A stretch of 9,567 nt of DNA, taken from Gaiellasilicea sp031371615 (GTDB taxonomy: Bacteria; Actinomycetota; Thermoleophilia; Gaiellales; Gaiellaceae). Each line of letters starts with the position of its first letter. The first letter of the stretch is position 1. Below, in pieces: positions 5,966 to 9,567 of the stretch. Position numbers and translations under genes: made by a program. The DNA is taken from positions 1 to 9,567 of the forward strand of contig JANMJY010000279.1 of assembly GCA_031371615.1 (NCBI GenBank). Direction: 5' to 3'. The notes under the pieces were generated by a model, which did not search any database, was not told the origin of the DNA, and worked only from the letters and a program-made list of their open reading frames with translations.

Positions 5966-6775
5966 CTACCGCCGGAGGTCGACGGGGAACGAGACGAGGC
6001 GGCGCGACGAGACGCCGCCGAGCGGGTCCTCGCCGGCCTTCCGCGCCCGCACGAACTCGACCAGCAGCTGCTGGTTGCGTGCGGCGGGGAAGCCACTCAG
6101 CTGGCTGACGGTGATCTGCGCCCAGCCATCGGCACCCGTGGCCACCTCGGCCGGGGTGGTGAACTGGTTGAACGGCACGGCGAGCGCATAGACGAGCGCC
6201 CCCTGCACCGACTTGCCGCGGCACGCCACGTGGAAGCGGAGCGTCAGCGACGTCGTCGACCGGCCGACGATCGACGGGCTGATCGACTGCTGGTCGACGG
6301 TGAGCCGCTCCGGCGGAGCGACGCTCGCGATCTGGATCGGAGCGTTCCCGTTGCAACCCGCGACCGGCGGCGGGGCCGGCGCCGCCTTGACGACGGCCGT
6401 CGGGACGGACGTGGCGGCGAGGGATCCATCCTTGTTGGTCGCGGTGACGCGGACGCGAAGCGTGTTGTCCACGTCGACCTTCTTTAGCGTGTACGTGCGC
6501 TGGTTGGCACCGCCGATCCCCGAGCAACTGCCGCCGTCGGAGTCACAGCGCCGCCAGGAGTACGCGTACGTGAGCGGCTCCGTGCCCGACCAGCGGCCGG
6601 TGCTCGCGGTCAGCGTTTGTCCTTCCACGGCCGTGCCGGAGATCGTCGGCGGCGAGTCGTTCCGCGGCGCTGCCTGCGACGCCGCATGGCCGATCTCGGC
6701 GTGGCCCGCGATCCCCGCGAGCACGACCAGCATGCTCGCGAGCAGTGACAGGAGAAGTTTGGAGCGTCGTTTCAT
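5966..6775 (-). CDS. Secreted Ig-like (beta-sandwich) domain protein
   Basis: 269 residues. The N-terminus MKRRSKLLLSLLASMLVVLAG with a small-residue region ending near AASQAA is a typical Sec signal peptide of about 30 residues. Residues about 40-122 contain one Ig-like repeat of the bacterial secreted type: PTISGTAVEGQTLTAS, then GRWSGTEPLTYAYSWRRC, then VDNTLRVRVTATN. Its cysteines (WRRCDS and GSCSG) could form a disulfide. A Pro/Ala linker (KAAPAPPP) leads to a C-terminal beta-rich domain with two further Cys (AGCNGN, HVACRG). The ATG at 6775 was preferred over one four codons upstream because it places the GGGG run at ribosome-site distance and starts the signal peptide normally. The function is not identifiable; an extracellular or cell-surface location is well supported. 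It has no evident link to the selenium genes. Confidence 0.85.
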   Translation of the reverse strand: MKRRSKLLLSLLASMLVVLAGIAGHAEIGHAASQAAPRNDSPPTISGTAVEGQTLTASTGRWSGTEPLTYAYSWRRCDSDGGSCSGIGGANQRTYTLKKVDVDNTLRVRVTATNKDGSLAATSVPTAVVKAAPAPPPVAGCNGNAPIQIASVAPPERLTVDQQSISPSIVGRSTTSLTLRFHVACRGKSVQGALVYALAVPFNQFTTPAEVATGADGWAQITVSQLSGFPAARNQQLLVEFVRARKAGEDPLGGVSSRRLVSFPVDLRR

Positions 6776-6791
6776 GGTTGACCCCATTTCG

Positions 6792-6819
6792 TTGTGGTTC
6801 GTTCTGATTGACATAGGCT
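6792..6819 (+). promoter_or_regulatory. Candidate promoter of the tRNA-Sec gene
   Basis: TAGGCT (6814-6819) ends six bases before the mature 5' end of the tRNA at 6826. A weak -35, TTGTGG (6792-6797), lies 16 bases upstream. The same hexamer with the same spacing precedes the aldo/keto reductase start at 8714. Transcription could thus begin at or near the first tRNA base, giving little or no 5' leader. This is inference from spacing. Confidence 0.4.
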
Positions 6820-6825
6820 CAGAGC

Positions 6826-6918
6826 GGAGCGGCACGGGCCCGGTGGCCCAGCCGGTCTTCAAAATCGGCCCGGTCGTGCAACCCACGGCTTGCTCGGTTC
6901 GACTCCGGGGCCGCTCCG
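6826..6918 (+). tRNA. selC: Selenocysteine tRNA, anticodon UCA
   Basis: All the unusual parts of a bacterial tRNA-Sec can be folded by eye. The acceptor stem has 8 bp: GGAGCGGC (6826-6833) with GCCGCTCC (6910-6917), then discriminator G6918. The D arm is GGGCC/GGCCC closing a compact CGGT loop, as in E. coli selC. The anticodon stem is GCCGGT/ATCGGC with loop CTTCAAA and anticodon TCA at 6859-6861. A long variable arm (6870-6892) contains CGTG/CACG. The T stem is CTCGG/CCGGG with loop TTCGACT, giving the 8+5 acceptor-T arrangement that SelA and SelB recognise. CCA is not encoded (CTC follows). It lies between two minus-strand protein genes and ends 11 bases before the 3' end of the cupredoxin-like gene. 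It is the UGA-decoding tRNA for the selenoprotein at 5353-5907. Confidence 0.97.
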
Positions 6919-6929
6919 CTCGTCGTTCG

Positions 6930-7799
6930 TTAGCGCAACTTGCGGTAGACGATCTCCCTGCTGAATGCGGCGAGGTAGCCCGCGCCGGCCTGGTTCACCG
7001 ACATGGCGATCCGTAGACGGCTCTGCCCGATCGGGAGCGTCGGCGCCTCGAAGCGGGCTCGCGAGTTCAGATCGAGCGAGACGCGCTTGATCGTCACCCA
7101 CTGGCCGAAGCTCGAGAGCCGCTGCAGCTGAACCTGCTTTCGCGCCAGGCTCCGGCCCGCGTAGACGCGTGTGACGAAGCCGTTTAGCCGGCCGAACGAG
7201 ATCGACGGTGCGACGGCGGTCTGGACGGGAAGGCTCGAAGCCGTCTTCCAGACAGCTCGGTAGGTGGTGAGGATCTTTGGCGTCACGTTGAACGTGAAGC
7301 TGCCGTCGACGGCCGTGATCACGGTTGCCAGGACGACCTCGGATCCCTGGCCGTAGGGCAGGTAGTTGAGCTGGACGTTCTCTCCGGCCCTCTTGACGTT
7401 GATCGCGCCGGAGAGGGTTACGCGCGTGCCGTAGGTGATCTGCGGCAGCGACGTCGCCAGCGTCACCGCGGGCGGCAGGCCGGCAACCTTGATCGTGCCG
7501 GTGCTGGTCGGGACGAGGGCGTCGCGGTACTTGTAGGTGCCGGCGACCTCGAACGTGAACGAGTACGTCCGGCCGGGTCGAAGGACCGGTGATGCGAAGG
7601 TGCCTGTGGTCGACACGACCTGGTGGTCGCGGGTGTCGTCGTTCTTCCAGCGGATGGTGTCGCCGGCAGTGATGCTGACGGTCGCGGGAGAGAAGGACGA
7701 GCGCTTGATCGAGACGGCCTTGGTCGTCGCGGCCGAGGCGGCCGGGGCGACTGCGAGCGTGGCGATCAGCGAAACGAGGATGAGAAGTGATTTACGCAT
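6930..7799 (-). CDS. Secreted cupredoxin-fold protein lacking most type I copper ligands
   Basis: 289 residues. The signal peptide MRKSLLILVSLIATLAVAPA with ASAA is cleaved near residue 24. Residues about 27-106 form a plastocyanin/amicyanin-like domain: SFSPATVSITAGDTIRWKND, then DHQVVS with His59 at the first copper-ligand position, then a final GTYKYRD...TGTIKV strand pair. In copper-binding relatives this end reads like YxCxxHxxM. Here the Cys, His and Met positions are Asp93, Val96 and Ser99, so a classical blue-copper site cannot form. The rest (about 110-289) is beta-rich, with segments such as TYGTRVTLSGAI and LARKQVQLQRL that resemble Ig-like or carboxypeptidase-regulatory-like domains of surface proteins. 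The ATG at 7799 begins the signal peptide; its ribosome site is poor, with GGGGG 12 bases upstream. It is probably a structural extracellular protein. Confidence 0.85.
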   Translation of the reverse strand: MRKSLLILVSLIATLAVAPAASAATTKAVSIKRSSFSPATVSITAGDTIRWKNDDTRDHQVVSTTGTFASPVLRPGRTYSFTFEVAGTYKYRDALVPTSTGTIKVAGLPPAVTLATSLPQITYGTRVTLSGAINVKRAGENVQLNYLPYGQGSEVVLATVITAVDGSFTFNVTPKILTTYRAVWKTASSLPVQTAVAPSISFGRLNGFVTRVYAGRSLARKQVQLQRLSSFGQWVTIKRVSLDLNSRARFEAPTLPIGQSRLRIAMSVNQAGAGYLAAFSREIVYRKLR

Positions 7800-7906
7800 G
7801 CACTGCTCATGCCCCCGCCCGGAGGCCGTCAAGCGCTGCGGACTGACGTTTTACCTCGCCCGTACACAGGACTTACGCCGCGCTTGCGCTGGCTGAGCGA
7901 CTTCCT

Positions 7907-8629
7907 TCAGAGCGAGCTCAGCGTGAAGTCCCTGAAGGAGCACGTGACGACGGACTCGGAGGTGCCGACCCGCACACCGACGCTCCCCTCTGCGATTCCG
8001 TCCTCGTCGCGAACTGTCTCGATCTCCTTACCGTCGACGAGCAGGGTCAGCAGGGTCGGGTTGCTGCCGATGCACTTGACGTCGATGTCGTTGGCGCCGT
8101 CCTCGATCAAACCGTTCGTCTGGATGCCCCCGGTGAGCGACACCGGCTTGCCTTGCCGGTAGCGGACGATGTGGTACCGGCCGCCGCTGAGGACGGAGAG
8201 GAGGTAGTAGGAGTTGGCGTTCGCATACCGGCAGACGAAGCCGATTCCGTAGTCCTTCGCTCCGCTGACCCACTCCGTGTGCGCCCGCATCCGGACGTCC
8301 TGCAACGGCTGGTCGCCCTCGGCGAGCACGAGCACGGGCCGGGCCGGAACCGATGCCTTCACGTACATCGTGTCGCCCTCGAAGTAGTTCCGCCCGCCCG
8401 GTCTTGTCATCGCGACGAACTGCGACAGTCCCGGTGTCGAAGTCGTCTGCGTCGTTCCGGTGGCCCCGCTGGCCTGGCGGTCGTCGCCGCCGTTGCCCCG
8501 GAGCTGCACGATCGCGGTCGTGACTGCGCCGATGAGCAGGGCCGCAGCGCTCAAGATGGTCGGCAGGCTCGTCCAGAACGAACCCCCACCTCCTCCGGCG
8601 TCGCCGGGACCTGGGTCACCTTCCGACAT
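7907..8629 (-). CDS. Single-span membrane protein with predicted beta-sandwich ectodomain
   Basis: 240 residues. A Gly/Asp-rich N-terminus (SEGDPGPGDAGGGGG) precedes one hydrophobic segment at about 22-43. A Thr/Ser/Gly-rich linker (SGATGTTQTTSTPG) leads to an ectodomain of about 165 residues. The pattern DYGIGFVCRY, NSYYLLSVLSGGRYHIVRY, then LLVDGKEI and GSVGVRVGT is that of concanavalin-like (LamG/DUF1080-type) domains often attached to actinobacterial membrane proteins and kinases. It contains three Cys residues. I see no catalytic residues; a carbohydrate- or ligand-binding role is inferred. The ATG at 8629 is fixed by an ideal AAGGAGG ribosome site four bases upstream and a -10 box at 8651-8656; the open frame continues upstream but overlaps the divergent reductase. 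About 107 bases separate its stop from the cupredoxin-like gene, without a clear terminator. Confidence 0.82.
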   Translation of the reverse strand: MSEGDPGPGDAGGGGGSFWTSLPTILSAAALLIGAVTTAIVQLRGNGGDDRQASGATGTTQTTSTPGLSQFVAMTRPGGRNYFEGDTMYVKASVPARPVLVLAEGDQPLQDVRMRAHTEWVSGAKDYGIGFVCRYANANSYYLLSVLSGGRYHIVRYRQGKPVSLTGGIQTNGLIEDGANDIDVKCIGSNPTLLTLLVDGKEIETVRDEDGIAEGSVGVRVGTSESVVTCSFRDFTLSSL

Positions 8630-8633
8630 CCGA

Positions 8634-8656
8634 CCTCCTTGACTTCTGTGAATGTA
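8634..8656 (-). promoter_or_regulatory. -10 box and strong ribosome binding site of the single-span membrane protein
   Basis: On the minus strand TACATT (8656-8651) fits TANNNT. Transcription would start near 8644, giving a leader of about 15 bases. AAGGAGG (8640-8634) is a full anti-16S match four bases before the ATG at 8629. The -35 is unclear. Confidence 0.55.
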
Positions 8657-8701
8657 ACAGCGGGCGCGAAGTTCGCCTAGTGGCGCCGCAGCGGTCACGA
8701 C

Positions 8702-8707
8702 TAGGCT
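8702..8707 (+). promoter_or_regulatory. -10 box of a likely leaderless promoter for the aldo/keto reductase
   Basis: TAGGCT is followed by six bases (GCCGGG) and the ATG at 8714, so transcription is predicted to begin at the start codon. No ribosome site with workable spacing is present. The -35 is not identifiable. Confidence 0.5.
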
Positions 8708-8713
8708 GCCGGG

Positions 8714-9567
8714 ATGCAAACCAGGCGGCTGGGCAGCTCCAACCTCGAGGTCACCATCGTCGGTCTCGGCTGCAACAACTTCGGCGGCCGGATCGACGAG
8801 CAGGCCTCGCGCGCGGTGATCGACGCGGCGCTCGACGCGGGCGTCACGTTCTTCGACACCGCGGACGTCTACGGCAACAGGGGCGGCAGCGAGGAGATCA
8901 TCGGCCGCGCGCTTGCGGGGCGGCGCGACCGGGTCGTGCTCGCGACCAAATTCGGCCACGACCTCGGCGACGGCGAGACCGCGCGCGGCGGACGCCCCTA
9001 CATCCGCAATGCGGTCGAGGCCTCGCTGCGGCGCCTGCAGACCGACTGGATCGACCTCTACCAGTACCACCTCCCCGACGGCGTCACGCCGGTCGAGGAG
9101 ACGCTCGGCGCGCTCGACGAGCTCGTCCAGGAGGGAACGGTCCGCGCGATCGGCTCGTCGAACTTCACCGCGGACCTGGTCGAGCAGGCGCACGCTGCCG
9201 CCGCCGAGCGCGGCTCGACCCCGTTCGTCAGCGAGCAGAGCGAGTACTCGTGGCTCGTCCAGGACGCCGAGGAGGAGCTCCTGCCCACGTGCGAGCGCCT
9301 CGGCATCGGATTCATCCCCTACTTCCCGCTCATGAGCGGCCTCCTGACCGGCAAGTACCGGCGCGGCGAGCCCGCCCCCGAAGGGACGCGGTGGCACGGC
9401 CGCGAGTTCGAGGACGCGCACCTCGACCGCGTCGAGCGGCTGGAGGCGTTCGCCGCCGAGCGCGGCGTCTCGCTGCTCGACGTGGCGATCGGCGGTCTCG
9501 CGGCCGTGCCGGGCGTCGCATCCGTGATCGCCGGTGCGACGAAGCCCGAGCAGGTCCGCGCGAACGC
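8714..9567 (+). CDS. Aldo/keto reductase, C-terminus cut by window end
   Basis: 284 codons are visible of an NAD(P)H-dependent TIM-barrel oxidoreductase that reduces aldehydes or ketones. The catalytic tetrad is complete: Asp48 and Tyr53 in FFDTADVYG, Lys79 in ATKFG, His119 in QYHLPD. Further family marks are the N-terminal RRLGSSNLEVTIVGLG, RAIGSSNF, and, near the window end, VPGVASVIAGATKPEQVRAN, the conserved cofactor-binding strand and helix. Only about 20-40 residues should be missing. The type resembles YajO/Tas-like or potassium-channel beta-like reductases, not the short AKR2/AKR5 enzymes; the substrate cannot be told. It is divergent from the membrane protein at 7907-8629, with an 84-base gap holding both promoters, and is probably leaderless. 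Confidence 0.93.
   Translation, partial: MQTRRLGSSNLEVTIVGLGCNNFGGRIDEQASRAVIDAALDAGVTFFDTADVYGNRGGSEEIIGRALAGRRDRVVLATKFGHDLGDGETARGGRPYIRNAVEASLRRLQTDWIDLYQYHLPDGVTPVEETLGALDELVQEGTVRAIGSSNFTADLVEQAHAAAAERGSTPFVSEQSEYSWLVQDAEEELLPTCERLGIGFIPYFPLMSGLLTGKYRRGEPAPEGTRWHGREFEDAHLDRVERLEAFAAERGVSLLDVAIGGLAAVPGVASVIAGATKPEQVRAN

Noticed and set aside
6808..6813. TTGACA as a -35 box for selC
   Set aside because: A -10 at normal spacing would fall inside the tRNA gene, so a start there would remove the acceptor 5' strand. The adjacent TAGGCT is better placed as a -10.
7876..7895. Short GC-rich inverted repeat after the 7907-8629 gene as a terminator
   Set aside because: The arms are imperfect with a two-base loop unless shortened, and no U-tract follows.
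7907..9421. N-terminally extended frame for the single-span membrane protein, reaching across the divergent region
   Set aside because: The extension is antisense to the well-supported aldo/keto reductase, and an ideal ribosome site fixes the start at 8629.
1..9567. CRISPR arrays, insertion sequences, attachment sites or phage genes
   Set aside because: No regularly spaced repeats, transposase motifs, or direct repeats flanking the tRNA-Sec gene were seen.

Overview
This is a high-GC bacterial window with long false reading frames in most frames. I read it as an actinobacterium. Composition, several TANNNT boxes 6-7 bases ahead of start codons (leaderless-type genes) and many small secreted or membrane-anchored proteins fit this. 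A deep-branching class such as Thermoleophilia is a guess, because no phylogenetic marker is present.

The main content is a nearly complete selenocysteine (Sec) system. selA (966-2240, +) and selB (2225-3859, +) overlap as an operon. A tRNA-Sec gene with anticodon UCA (selC, 6826-6918, +) lies about 3 kb away. Between them on the minus strand is an AhpD/carboxymuconolactone-decarboxylase-like gene (5353-5907). Its redox motif is Cys-His-Tyr-(UGA), and the frame continues for 102 more family-like codons, so it is best read as a CxxU selenoprotein. A possible bacterial SECIS hairpin follows the UGA. So the Sec synthase, the Sec elongation factor, the Sec tRNA and one client gene fall within 6 kb. 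Only selD (selenophosphate synthetase) is missing and should be elsewhere in the genome.

Layout: 1-924 (-) is the N-terminal part of a VanW-family, peptidoglycan-binding-like envelope protein, divergent from selA. 966-3859 (+) is selAB. 3798-4898 (-) is an unrecognised multi-span membrane protein whose end overlaps selB tail to tail. 4991-5907 (-) is a two-gene unit: the selenoprotein, then a small cupin starting 2 bases after its stop. A 13-bp perfect hairpin separates this unit from a secreted Ig-like protein (5966-6775, -). selC sits in the next gap. Then come a secreted cupredoxin-fold protein that lacks most copper ligands (6930-7799, -), a single-span protein with a probable beta-sandwich ectodomain (7907-8629, -), and a divergent aldo/keto reductase cut by the window end (8714-9567, +).

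How the genes would work together: SelA converts Ser-tRNA-Sec (from selC) to Sec-tRNA using selenophosphate. SelB carries it to the ribosome at the UGA of the AhpD-like gene. The product is probably a peroxidase or thiol/selenol oxidoreductase, co-expressed with the cupin. The envelope and secreted genes around it have no evident role in selenium metabolism.
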